In this document: positions 38,303-46,516 of the stretch, in pieces
How positions within the stretch are numbered: the stretch's first letter is position 1
How the letters are laid out: each line of letters opens with the position of its first letter
Assembly: GCF_900104535.1 (NCBI RefSeq)
Contig: NZ_LT629710.1
Location: forward strand, 2,604,001-2,668,000
Source of the DNA: Nakamurella panacisegetis
GTDB taxonomy: Bacteria; Actinomycetota; Actinomycetes; Mycobacteriales; Nakamurellaceae
Length of the DNA stretch: 64,000 nucleotides
Direction: 5' to 3'
The notes under the pieces: generated by a model
The model's database searches: none
Seen by the model: only the letters and a program-made list of their open reading frames with translations
What the model was told of the DNA's origin: nothing
Made by a program: the position numbers and the translations under genes

Positions 38303-40188
38303 TGGCCACCACCGAATCAACGGCCGCCACCGCGGCTCCACCGAGTCCGGCCGGGCTCACCCACAAGCAGATCATGACCATCCTGGTCGGTCTGCTGCTG
38401 GGCATGCTGCTCGCCGCGCTCGACCAGACGATCGTCTCCACCGCTATCCGCACCATCGGTGACGACCTGCACGGCCTGAACATCCAGGCCTGGGTCACCA
38501 CCGCCTACCTGATCACCTCGACCGTGACGACGCCGCTCTACGGCAAGCTGTCGGACATCTACGGACGCCGGCCGCTGTTCCTGACGGCCATCACCCTGTT
38601 CATCATCGGATCCGCCGCCAGTTCGTTCGCCACGTCGATGCCGATGCTGGCCGCGTTCCGCGCCTTCCAGGGTCTGGGCGCCGGCGGTCTGTTCTCCATG
38701 GCCTTCGCGGTGCTGGCCGACATCGTCTCGCCGCGGGAACGGGCCAAGTACCAGGGCTACTTCCTGGCCGTCTTCGGCACCTCGTCGGTGATCGGCCCGT
38801 TGGTCGGCGGATTCTTCGCCGGAGCGACCAGCATCCTGGGGATCGCCGGCTGGCGCTGGGTCTTCCTGGTCAACGTCCCGATCGGCTTCGTGGCCCTCGT
38901 CGTGGTGTGGAAGGTGCTGCACATCCCGCACGTTCGCCGTGACCACCGGATCGACTGGTGGGGTGCACTGGCCCTGGTCGTCGGCATCGTCCCGATCCTG
39001 ATCGTGGCCGAACAGGGCAGCGAATGGGGTTGGGGGTCCGGTCGCATCCTGGGCCTGATCGCCGTCGCGGTCGTCGGCATCATCGCGTTCATCCTGATCG
39101 AACTCCGGATGAAGGACGAGGCGTTGATCCCGATGCGCCTGTTCAAGCAGGCGACGTTCAGCCTCGGCCTGGGCGTCAACGTCCTGGTCGGCGTCGGTAT
39201 GTTCGGCGCGATCTCCATGCTGCCGCTGTACCTGCAGCTGGTGAAGGGGGCCACCCCCACCGGGTCCGGCCTGCTGCTGTTGCCGCTGATGGTGGGTCTG
39301 ATGGCCGGCTCCATCGTGTCCGGTCAGCTCACCTCCCGCACCGGCAAGTACAAGATCTTCCCGGTGATCGGCACCGCCATCCTGACCGTCGCCTTCGTCC
39401 TGCTGCTGACCATCAAGGTGCAGACCGGGTTCTTCCAGCTCGACGTGTACTTCCTGTTGATCGGCCTCGGCCTCGGGCTGTGCATGCAAACCCTGCTGAT
39501 CGCCGTCCAGAACGCGGTCCCGGCCCGGGACATCGGGGTGGCCACCTCCTCGGCCACGTTCTTCCGCCAGCTCGGCGGCACGCTCGGTGTGGGAATCTTC
39601 CTGTCGCTGCTGTTCAACACCCTCGGTGACAACACGGCGAAGGCGCTGAAGGTCTCCGTCACGGAGCCGTCATTTCTGCAGGCGGCCGGCAAGGCTGCGG
39701 CGAAGGCCGGTCAGAACGTGGAGGCCTACCTCGGTTCCCTCGGACAGCAGCTCAAGATCGATTCATCGTTCCTGTCCAAGATCGACCAGGTGGTCGCTCA
39801 CCCGTACCAGGTCGGGTTCGTCAACTCCACGCACGTCGTCTACGTGTGCGGCGCGATCTGCATGCTGGTGGCCTTCGCGCTGGTGATCATGATCAAGCAG
39901 ACCCCGCTGCGCACCATGTCGGCGCTGCAGGAGACGCAGATGGAACAGGCCAGCATGGCCGCCGAGACCCTGCCGGCCTCGGAGCAGCAGGTCACCGCGC
40001 CGATGGGTGTTGCCGCCGAACGCACCGAAGAGGCCGCGGCGGCTCGCGAAGAGGCCCGAGAGCATGCGCCGGCCCATTCACCTGAGGCCGGCGGCGAGCA
40101 CGTCGCGGTGGCCGACCTGGTCGCCGGGTCCGATATCCGGCCCGACGGGACGGCGGCCGCTCCGGACCACGGCAAGCACGAAGTCTGA
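38302..40188 (+). CDS. DHA2-family (14-TM) drug/proton antiporter
   Basis: 628-residue MFS exporter. The DHA2 signatures are LLAALDQTIVSTAIRTIGDD in the first helix, LSDIYGRRPLFL between helices 2 and 3, and GPLVGGFFAG in helix 5. About 14 hydrophobic segments end near residue 530, followed by a long charged Ala/Glu-rich cytoplasmic tail of about 95 residues, longer than is usual. It is co-transcribed with MarR. Substrate unknown. Confidence 0.9.
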   Translation: MATTESTAATAAPPSPAGLTHKQIMTILVGLLLGMLLAALDQTIVSTAIRTIGDDLHGLNIQAWVTTAYLITSTVTTPLYGKLSDIYGRRPLFLTAITLFIIGSAASSFATSMPMLAAFRAFQGLGAGGLFSMAFAVLADIVSPRERAKYQGYFLAVFGTSSVIGPLVGGFFAGATSILGIAGWRWVFLVNVPIGFVALVVVWKVLHIPHVRRDHRIDWWGALALVVGIVPILIVAEQGSEWGWGSGRILGLIAVAVVGIIAFILIELRMKDEALIPMRLFKQATFSLGLGVNVLVGVGMFGAISMLPLYLQLVKGATPTGSGLLLLPLMVGLMAGSIVSGQLTSRTGKYKIFPVIGTAILTVAFVLLLTIKVQTGFFQLDVYFLLIGLGLGLCMQTLLIAVQNAVPARDIGVATSSATFFRQLGGTLGVGIFLSLLFNTLGDNTAKALKVSVTEPSFLQAAGKAAAKAGQNVEAYLGSLGQQLKIDSSFLSKIDQVVAHPYQVGFVNSTHVVYVCGAICMLVAFALVIMIKQTPLRTMSALQETQMEQASMAAETLPASEQQVTAPMGVAAERTEEAAAAREEAREHAPAHSPEAGGEHVAVADLVAGSDIRPDGTAAAPDHGKHEV

Positions 40189-40206
40189 TCCTTTCGCAGA
40201 ACGAAT

Positions 40207-40240
40207 CGAAGGGCCCGGCGGTCATCCGCCGGGCCCTTCG
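40207..40240 (+). terminator. Bidirectional terminator hairpin
   Basis: A perfect 15-bp stem CGAAGGGCCCGGCGG/CCGCCGGGCCCTTCG with a TCAT loop between the exporter and the converging aminotransferase gene; it could serve both. Confidence 0.8.
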
Positions 40241-40272
40241 TCGTGCGCGGCTGCGTCCGCAACCGGTGACGG

Positions 40273-41709
40273 CTATTGCCAGGGGGCGATGACGGGCAGT
40301 TCGCGGTCGTCGACGGCCGGGGTGGGCCGGCCGTCGACCACGACGTACCGGCGCCGCGGACCGCGCGAGGCGATGGATTCCACCGCGTCGACCAGGCGGT
40401 CGACGTGCTCGGTGGTGCTGCCCAGCCCGACCGAGGCGCGGATGGCGTGGCCGGTGCCGTCCTGGACATCGCACCCGGCCGCGCCGAGCAACCGACGAAC
40501 GAACGGCTGTGCGCAGAACGCGCCGTCCCGGACGCCGATACCGTGCTCGGCCGACAGGGCAGCGGCGACGACGGCCGAGTTCTGGCCGGCGACGGTGAAC
40601 GTGACCACTCCGATCGTCTGGACCTGATCGCCGAACAACGAATGCACGGTGACGCCAGGGATGTCGAGCAGACCGTCCCGCAGCCGCTCGGTCAGCGCCT
40701 GCTCGGACGCGGCCAGGCCTTCCCGGTCGGCCGCGGCCAGCGCGTGGCAGGCCGTGGCCAGGGCGACGGCGCCGGGGACGTTCGGGGAACCGGCCTCGTG
40801 ACGGTCGGGCACCGGCTTGAAGGTGGTCTCCTCGTCGGTGACCGTCGCCGTGGCGCCCCCGCCGACCAGGTAGGGAGGGGCCAGCTCCAGCCAATCGGCC
40901 CGGCCGATCAGCGCGCCAGACCCGTACGGGGCGTACAGCTTGTGTCCGGACAGGGCGACGTAGTCGACCCCCAGTTCCCGGATGGAGAACGGGCGGTGCG
41001 GAGCCAACTGCGCGGCATCCAGGGCCACCCGGGCGCCGCGGGCGCGGGCCACCGCGGCCAGGGCCGTCACCGGCCAGATCTCGCCGGTGACGTTGGAGGC
41101 GCCGGTAACCACCAGCAGGGCCGGACCGGCCGGCCGGGTGCGCAGCGCGTGATCAACCGCCGACACCGCCTCGCCCGGTGAGGCCGGCGCGGCCAGCCGC
41201 ACCACGTTGATGCCGTCGCGGTCCTCCCACGGCAGCAGCGCCGCGTGGTGCTCGGTCTCGAAGACGACGACCGTGGTGCGAGCCGGCAGGCAGTGGGCCA
41301 GCAGGTTGAAGGAGTCGGTGGTGTGCTTGGTGAAGATCACGGCGTCGTCGCTGCGGCCGCCGACGAAGTCGCGGATCGGGCGGCGGGCTCCCTCGTACAG
41401 GGCGGTGCAGACCTTCGAGTGCCAGCCGGCGCCGCGGTGCACGCTGGCGTAACGCTCCAACAGGGCGTCGACGGTGTCGCGGACGACGCGCAGGGCCGGA
41501 GCCGAGGCACCGTGATCCAGGTTCGCGTACTCCACGAATCCACCGCCGGCCAATGGCACCTGGGCGTGGGCCCCGACGATCTCCAGTCCGGGAGCGTGCG
41601 GGTGGCGGACACCGGGGCGCGGAGCGATCGGGGCTTCGGCGGACCAACGCACCGGGTGGGTGGGCGCGGTCGCGGAGAGCCAGTCGGGACGGTCGAGAAC
41701 AGCGGTCAT
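40273..41709 (-). CDS. Class V aminotransferase, cysteine-desulfurase-like
   Basis: 478 residues, PLP fold type I. The PLP lysine is in ALSGHKLYAPYG, the cofactor Asp/His context in ARVALDAAQLAPH, and the phosphate contacts in FTKHTTDSFNLLA. The family includes SufS/IscS and related C-S lyases; length and N-terminal extension (about 60 residues) are larger than SufS. A SAM-IV riboswitch directly upstream places it in methionine/cysteine metabolism, so a C-S lyase or sulfur-mobilising role is likely. The start is ATG 41709 with GAGGA 6 nt before it. Confidence 0.8.
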   Translation of the reverse strand: MTAVLDRPDWLSATAPTHPVRWSAEAPIAPRPGVRHPHAPGLEIVGAHAQVPLAGGGFVEYANLDHGASAPALRVVRDTVDALLERYASVHRGAGWHSKVCTALYEGARRPIRDFVGGRSDDAVIFTKHTTDSFNLLAHCLPARTTVVVFETEHHAALLPWEDRDGINVVRLAAPASPGEAVSAVDHALRTRPAGPALLVVTGASNVTGEIWPVTALAAVARARGARVALDAAQLAPHRPFSIRELGVDYVALSGHKLYAPYGSGALIGRADWLELAPPYLVGGGATATVTDEETTFKPVPDRHEAGSPNVPGAVALATACHALAAADREGLAASEQALTERLRDGLLDIPGVTVHSLFGDQVQTIGVVTFTVAGQNSAVVAAALSAEHGIGVRDGAFCAQPFVRRLLGAAGCDVQDGTGHAIRASVGLGSTTEHVDRLVDAVESIASRGPRRRYVVVDGRPTPAVDDRELPVIAPWQ

Positions 41710-41779
41710 CAAAGATCCTCAGGAATCCTTGGACTCCCGGCCGAGCCGGGTGGTCCGCGCTTGCCTGATGCACCTCGCA

Positions 41780-41866
41780 CCAAGCCAGGTCTTCATCCGG
41801 GGCACCCCACCGCGGTAGGAGGGTTGCCGGCCAGCAAGCCGGAGCTATCCGCTGGCACTCATGACC
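41780..41866 (-). promoter_or_regulatory. SAM-IV riboswitch
   Basis: Minus-strand sequence matches the SAM-IV consensus: GGTCATGAGTGCCAGCG at the 5' side, CCGGCTTGCTGGCCGGCAAC (SAM-binding arm), CCCTCC, GCGGTGGGGTGCCCCGG, and the closing ATGAAGACC. It lies about 70 nt before the aminotransferase start and should repress it when S-adenosylmethionine is high. Borders are approximate; the downstream pseudoknot may extend towards 41750. Confidence 0.88.
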
Positions 41867-42156
41867 TTCGAGGTGAAGGGTAGCAAGCCGTCGGGGATCG
41901 CGAAAGCCCCGCGGCCGGGCGGCCGCCACCGCTGCCCGGTGTGACCTGGGTAACGCCGGAACGGCCCAACTCCGGTCAGGGGCTTCGGTGTTGTGCCATC
42001 CATGCAGGTCAGGACAATGGTGCGAGAGGCCGCCGGCAGGTCTCGGCATCGTTTTGGAGGTGGGTCCGATGATGTCGTATGCTTCCGTAGCTCCCAACGG
42101 ACAGCCGTTGAAGCCGGTGAGGTCAGGTAGTACTTCTCCCCGGTGACGACGTCTAG

Positions 42157-42229
42157 GCCCCCATCGTCTAGCGGCCTAGGACTCCGCCCTTTCACGGCGG
42201 CAGCACGGGTTCGAATCCCGTTGGGGGTA
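42157..42229 (+). tRNA. tRNA-Glu (anticodon TTC)
   Basis: Cloverleaf with anticodon stem CCGCC/GGCGG around CTTTCAC (TTC), T-arm ACGGGTTCGAATCCCGT and acceptor GCCCCCA/TGGGGGT. Confidence 0.94.
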
Positions 42230-42286
42230 CGCAGAAATGCAGACTAAGGTCTGGGTAGATGTATGCAGTTGGTCTTGATTCATCAA

Positions 42287-42360
42287 GGCCCCGTAGCGCA
42301 GTTGGTTAGCGCGCCGCCCTGTCACGGCGGAGGTCGCGGGTTCAAGTCCCGTCGGGGTCG
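42287..42360 (+). tRNA. tRNA-Asp (anticodon GTC)
   Basis: Anticodon stem CCGCC/GGCGG around CTGTCAC (GTC), T-arm GCGGGTTCAAGTCCCGT, acceptor GGCCCCG/CGGGGTC; CCA is encoded directly after. Confidence 0.94.
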
Positions 42361-42408
42361 CCAAGCATCGGCCGGGCTCAGGTCTCCTGGGTCCGGCCTG
42401 TTGTTTGA

Positions 42409-42482
42409 GGCCAGGTAGCTCAGTCGGTACGAGCGTCCGCCTGAAAAGTGGAAGGTCGCCGGTTCGATCCCGGCCCTGGCCA
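42409..42482 (+). tRNA. tRNA-Phe (anticodon GAA)
   Basis: Anticodon loop CTGAAAA (GAA) in stem TCCGC/GTGGA with one G-T pair, T-arm GCCGGTTCGATCCCGGC, acceptor GGCCAGG/CCTGGCC, CCA encoded after. Confidence 0.94.
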
Positions 42483-42489
42483 CCACAGT

Positions 42490-42530
42490 GATCCCCGTTC
42501 GGCCGGTTGGCCGAGCGGGGATCTTCTTGT
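42490..42530 (+). terminator. Intrinsic terminator of the tRNA cluster
   Basis: GATCCCCG pairs with CGGGGATC and an inner TCGGCC with GGCCGA, with one mismatch pair between, then a T-rich TTCTTGTTT. Confidence 0.8.
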
Positions 42531-42563
42531 TTGGGGGCCGGGCGGGACGCGCGGCGAGCACAG

Positions 42564-43448
42564 CTACGGGGCGCGCGCGGGATCCGGTGTCAGCCAGGCG
42601 AACTCGTCGGTGGTCGCCGGGATCACCGGATTGGACAGGACGCCGACGGATTCGATCTCGATGACGACGGTATCGCCCGATTGCAGGTCGAAATCCATCT
42701 CGGGCACCAGGCCGGTTCCGGTGGAAAGCACGACGCCGTCCGGGAAGGAGGCGTGACGCCGCAGGAATCCGACCAGGTCGGCCGGGGTGCGGTTGAGCAT
42801 GTCGGTGTTGGTCGAGCCGGCCCATGCGGTCTCCCCGGACCGCTCGACCCGGACCTGGATGTTCAGGCTCTGCAGATCCTCGATCTCCCAGATCGGCCGG
42901 ATCCCCGGGCCGATCGCACACGATCCGGAATAGACCTTGGCCTGGGGGAGATACAGCGGATTCTCACCCTCGATCGAGCGGGAGGAGACGTCGTCGCAGA
43001 TGGTGGCGCCGACGATCTCGCCCGCAGCATTGACCACCACGGCGAGCTCGGCCTCGGGCACGTTGATCTCCGAATCGGGACGGACGCCGATCGGTTCGTC
43101 GTGACCGACCACTCGCCACGGGACGCTCTTGAAGAACAGCTCCGGACGGTCGGCCTCATACACCCGGGCGTACACGTCGGCGACGACGCTCTCCTCCTGA
43201 CGGGCCATGCTCGACCGGCGGTAGGTGACGCCGCTGGCCCACACCTCGGTCAGCCCGTCGACGGGCGGCAACATCCGGAGGTCGGCCGTCTCGACCACCC
43301 CTCCGGTCTCGACCAGGGCCCTCAGGACCGGGAACGGCAGCCGGAGCAACTCGGCCAGCGACCGCGCGGCCAGCCGCCTGACCGTTCCGTCCTCGGACCG
43401 GATTCCGACGTGAACCTTCGACTCGGCAACGTATCTGATGATCTCCAT
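42564..43448 (-). CDS. FAH-family hydrolase, AraD1-like sugar-acid dehydratase
   Basis: 294 residues. The fumarylacetoacetate-hydrolase fold shows metal-site motifs [29 protein letters not shown] and [19 protein letters not shown]. The last block resembles 2-keto-3-deoxy-pentonate dehydratases (AraD1) more than true FAH. It would dehydrate a 2-keto-3-deoxy sugar acid in a non-phosphorylating pathway. Divergent from an SDR that could supply an earlier oxidation. Substrate uncertain. Confidence 0.75.
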   Translation of the reverse strand: MEIIRYVAESKVHVGIRSEDGTVRRLAARSLAELLRLPFPVLRALVETGGVVETADLRMLPPVDGLTEVWASGVTYRRSSMARQEESVVADVYARVYEADRPELFFKSVPWRVVGHDEPIGVRPDSEINVPEAELAVVVNAAGEIVGATICDDVSSRSIEGENPLYLPQAKVYSGSCAIGPGIRPIWEIEDLQSLNIQVRVERSGETAWAGSTNTDMLNRTPADLVGFLRRHASFPDGVVLSTGTGLVPEMDFDLQSGDTVVIEIESVGVLSNPVIPATTDEFAWLTPDPARAP

Positions 43449-43809
43449 TGATCAACCTTTCCGGGGGATCGGTCCCACCTGCTTCTCGCGGACGACGTCG
43501 TGCTGGGCCCTGGGCCGCCGATCGCGTCAAACCGACCGGGTGGCCGTCGCGGCCGGCGGTGCTCCTGGCCGAGGACAGTAGCAACCAGCGCGCGGGAACC
43601 GGACGAAACGGCCCCGCGACCCCGGATGCATCCACCGCCGGACAACCGTCGATGATGTGGGCCTGCACGGTGACGGGTGTGGCGACCGGGCGATCTGACG
43701 GCGGTGACTCCGGCCGCATCGAGCTGGATCTCCACGCGAGCTCTCCGTCGGTTGGTGCTCCTGAGTCGGACCCGGGTGGCGGGCGCATGAATGAAGGAAG
43801 GGTCTCCAG
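43449..43809. other. Divergent intergenic region, no gene seen
   Basis: 361 nt between the dehydratase-like gene and the SDR. It should hold both promoters and possibly a shared operator. I see no strong dyad and no -35/-10 pair that I would defend. Confidence 0.5.
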
Positions 43810-44568
43810 ATGGGGCAGTTGAACGGGTTGCGGGCATTGATCACCGGTGGCGCATCGGGCATCGGATTCGCGGTGGCGCAAGCCTTCTCGGTCGAGGGTG
43901 CGCAGGTCGTGGTACTGGACCGATCGGAACGACCGGCCGATCTGCCGGACGGGTGGGGCTACGTGCGGGCCGACGTGACGGACGATCCTTCCGTGCGCTC
44001 GGCCGTTGCAGCGGCCGTGGAGCAGCTGGGCGGCCTGGATCTGCTGGTGAACAACGCCGGCATGGGTGCGCAGGGGGCCGTGCAGGACAGCACCGACGAG
44101 GAGTGGCACCGCGTGCTCGACGTGAACGTGGTGGGTACCGCCCGGGTCTCGCGCGCTGCGTGGCCGCACCTTCGGGCCTCGGAACACGCCGCCGTGGTGA
44201 ACACCTCGTCGGTCGCGGCCACCGCCGGCCTGCCGCAACGTGCCGTCTACAGCGCGAGCAAGGGCGCGGTGTCGGCTCTGACCCGCGCCATGGCCGCCGA
44301 CGGCATGGCCGATGGCGTCCGGGTGAATGCGGTCAACCCAGGCACCGCCGACACACCGTGGATCCAGGGGCTGCTCCGGTCGGCACCCGATCCGGCCGCT
44401 GAGCTGGCCGCTTTGGCCGCCCGCCAGCCGCACGGGCGCCTGGTCGCCGCGAGCGAGGTGGCCGCGGCGGTGGTCTACCTGGCGTCCCCGGCCGCCGGCT
44501 CCACCACCGGGGCGGACCTGGCGGTCGACGGCGGGATGTCCGGGCTCCGGCTGCGGCCCCGGACGTAG
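43810..44568 (+). CDS. Short-chain dehydrogenase/reductase
   Basis: 252 residues, classical SDR: TGGASGIG cofactor loop (about 11-18), NNAG, catalytic Ser in VVNTSSVAAT and the YSASK Tyr-Lys pair, ending in a DGGMSG C-terminus. It would oxidise or reduce a sugar or alcohol with NAD(P). Divergence from the AraD1-like dehydratase suggests sugar oxidation (for example L-fucose or L-rhamnose type), but this is inference. Confidence 0.85.
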   Translation: MGQLNGLRALITGGASGIGFAVAQAFSVEGAQVVVLDRSERPADLPDGWGYVRADVTDDPSVRSAVAAAVEQLGGLDLLVNNAGMGAQGAVQDSTDEEWHRVLDVNVVGTARVSRAAWPHLRASEHAAVVNTSSVAATAGLPQRAVYSASKGAVSALTRAMAADGMADGVRVNAVNPGTADTPWIQGLLRSAPDPAAELAALAARQPHGRLVAASEVAAAVVYLASPAAGSTTGADLAVDGGMSGLRLRPRT

Positions 44569-44587
44569 GAGTCGACCCGCCCGGGTG

Positions 44588-46402
44588 TCATTCCCCGGCC
44601 GACTCCAGGGCCGATGTCGGGAGCCACGAGACCCCAAGGGCCGCCGCCACCTCGCCCAGCGCCGCACTGTCCGCGCCGGCGGTGTGGTCCGCGGCGAAGA
44701 ACCGTCCGATCATGATCTGGGCGATGGTCTCCTCGACCGTGCCTTCGGCGTACCCGAGCCACCACGGGCAGACCTGACCGTCGCGATGTGACCGGCCGAG
44801 GATCTGGCGGCCCTGCAGGCCGGAATACCGCACGTTGTGCATCAGGCCTTCCCGGGTGGCCGGGCTGGCGGGGCCGCCGGGCAGTAGCTCGCCCGCGTGC
44901 AGGGACAGGGAGGTGGAAGGGGTGAACACGACCACCGGCGCGCCGCCGCGCTGGAACCGCAACCGCTGCTCCTCGAGATCCTGCGTGCCGTACAGCCGGG
45001 CCACGGGAATGCCTGCGGCCTCGAGGTTCTCGGCGATGGGCTCGGCGGCGGCCGAGATGAACTCGCAGGAGATGACGGCCTGCCGCCCGGCCTTGACCAC
45101 GGCGGTGGCCCACTGTGCGGTGGAAGCCACCCGCAACAGAGACGCCTTCTGCCGCAACCGCAACACGGCGGCGCGACCGGAAGCGGTCCGCCGGGCCGGC
45201 CGGGCCATCACCTCACGGTCGGCAGCCAGATCGGCCAGTGCCCGCTGGAACTGGGTCCACGCGGTCCGGTAGGCCAGGGTCTCGTCCGGACTGAGCTGCA
45301 CCGGGAGCAGTTCCAGCGGGGCGGGACCCCACGGCGCCGGGCGATGCAGGGTCAACGGGGGGCGGGCGTCGGCCAGCCAACCACGCACCGTCGCCGACCC
45401 CTGCGCCCGGATCCCGCCGTCGGCCCCGGCCCGGTCGTTCCAGGTCCACTTGCCATAGGCCCGGGCCAACGGCAGTTCGGCCTCGAGCAGGCGGTTGCCG
45501 AAGTCGGTCCAGCGGGCCACCGGCTCGCCGTGCACCTGGGCCAGCAGCGGCGCCAGATAGGTCAGCTCGGCCGGATGGTTGGCCGGCGTGGCCGTCAGGT
45601 GGATGACGAACGGGGCCTTGTGGTGCGGGTCGGTGAATCGGGTGACGCGCCGGAAACGTTGCACCCGCTGGGTTTCCACGTTGCGGTAGAGGTGGGATTC
45701 GTCAGCGATGACGATGTCCATCGTCCACCGGGGCCGCCCCCGCACCAGAAGCCGGCCCAATTCGTCGGGCGAACAGATCAGCACCCGCAAGCCGTCGGTC
45801 CCGGCGGCCAGGATGGTGCGTCTCCAGTGCGGGATGGTGATCTGCTTGGGCCGGTCGACCAGGACGAGTACGTTGCGCGCCCCGCGCTCGCGCGCGACGG
45901 CCAGCAGGCCGAGCCAGGCGGTCAACGTCTTGCCCGTGCCGACGTCGTCGGTGAGCAGTACCCCACGCGCCGGGGCACCACCGATCTCGCTGGTCGCGGC
46001 GGCCAGAATCATTGCCGCGCCTTCGGTCTGCAGGGCTCGCGGGGTCATCCCGGCCGGTTCGGCGGTGATCCGGCCGTCGGTGGAGTTGGCGTCGTCCTCC
46101 AACCAGCGCAGCCAGGTCAGCGGTTGCGAGCGATACGGGACGAGATCCGGCGGTAGCTCGGCACCGGCGTGGACGTAGACCTTGCGGGCGGCGTCGTAGG
46201 TGGTGCCCGGGACCTTGATGCCGAACGGCACGTCCAGCAGCCACAGCCGCCCCTCGGACGGAACGGGGATCGGATCCGGTCGGGTCGTCCGCCCGGCGGT
46301 TCCGGTGGTCCGCCGCCTGCTGGTCCGGCGGCGCGAGGTCGGCGGCACGCGGCCACTGTACGGGGCGGCCGAGGGAGCCTGGGTGGATGCCGGGCTACCC
46401 AC
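44588..46402 (-). CDS. SF2 (SNF2-like) helicase
   Basis: About 604 residues from GTG 46402. Helicase motifs are all present: I (LLTDDVGTGKT), II (IADESH), III (HLTATPAN), and V/VI (GLQGRQILGRSHRDGQV). A compact SNF2/DEAD-type ATPase of this size, without extra chromatin-type domains, is typical of phage-borne or defence-associated helicases. The frame is open to 46567, which would overlap the divergent PLD-like gene by 51 nt; the upstream part is low-complexity Pro/Arg/Thr-rich, so the true start is uncertain. It diverges from that gene, as a pair sharing a promoter region. Confidence 0.8.
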   Translation of the reverse strand: MGSPASTQAPSAAPYSGRVPPTSRRRTSRRRTTGTAGRTTRPDPIPVPSEGRLWLLDVPFGIKVPGTTYDAARKVYVHAGAELPPDLVPYRSQPLTWLRWLEDDANSTDGRITAEPAGMTPRALQTEGAAMILAAATSEIGGAPARGVLLTDDVGTGKTLTAWLGLLAVARERGARNVLVLVDRPKQITIPHWRRTILAAGTDGLRVLICSPDELGRLLVRGRPRWTMDIVIADESHLYRNVETQRVQRFRRVTRFTDPHHKAPFVIHLTATPANHPAELTYLAPLLAQVHGEPVARWTDFGNRLLEAELPLARAYGKWTWNDRAGADGGIRAQGSATVRGWLADARPPLTLHRPAPWGPAPLELLPVQLSPDETLAYRTAWTQFQRALADLAADREVMARPARRTASGRAAVLRLRQKASLLRVASTAQWATAVVKAGRQAVISCEFISAAAEPIAENLEAAGIPVARLYGTQDLEEQRLRFQRGGAPVVVFTPSTSLSLHAGELLPGGPASPATREGLMHNVRYSGLQGRQILGRSHRDGQVCPWWLGYAEGTVEETIAQIMIGRFFAADHTAGADSAALGEVAAALGVSWLPTSALESAGE

Positions 46403-46516
46403 CCGAGCCGCCGGCCCGGCCAGGGCGGTGTTGTGCGTCGGCGAGGGCCGTGATGCTCGCCCCAGCGGGCCCTGGGTGGTCTGCGCGGTGTGCTCGCCTG
46501 AGACATACTGCTGAGC

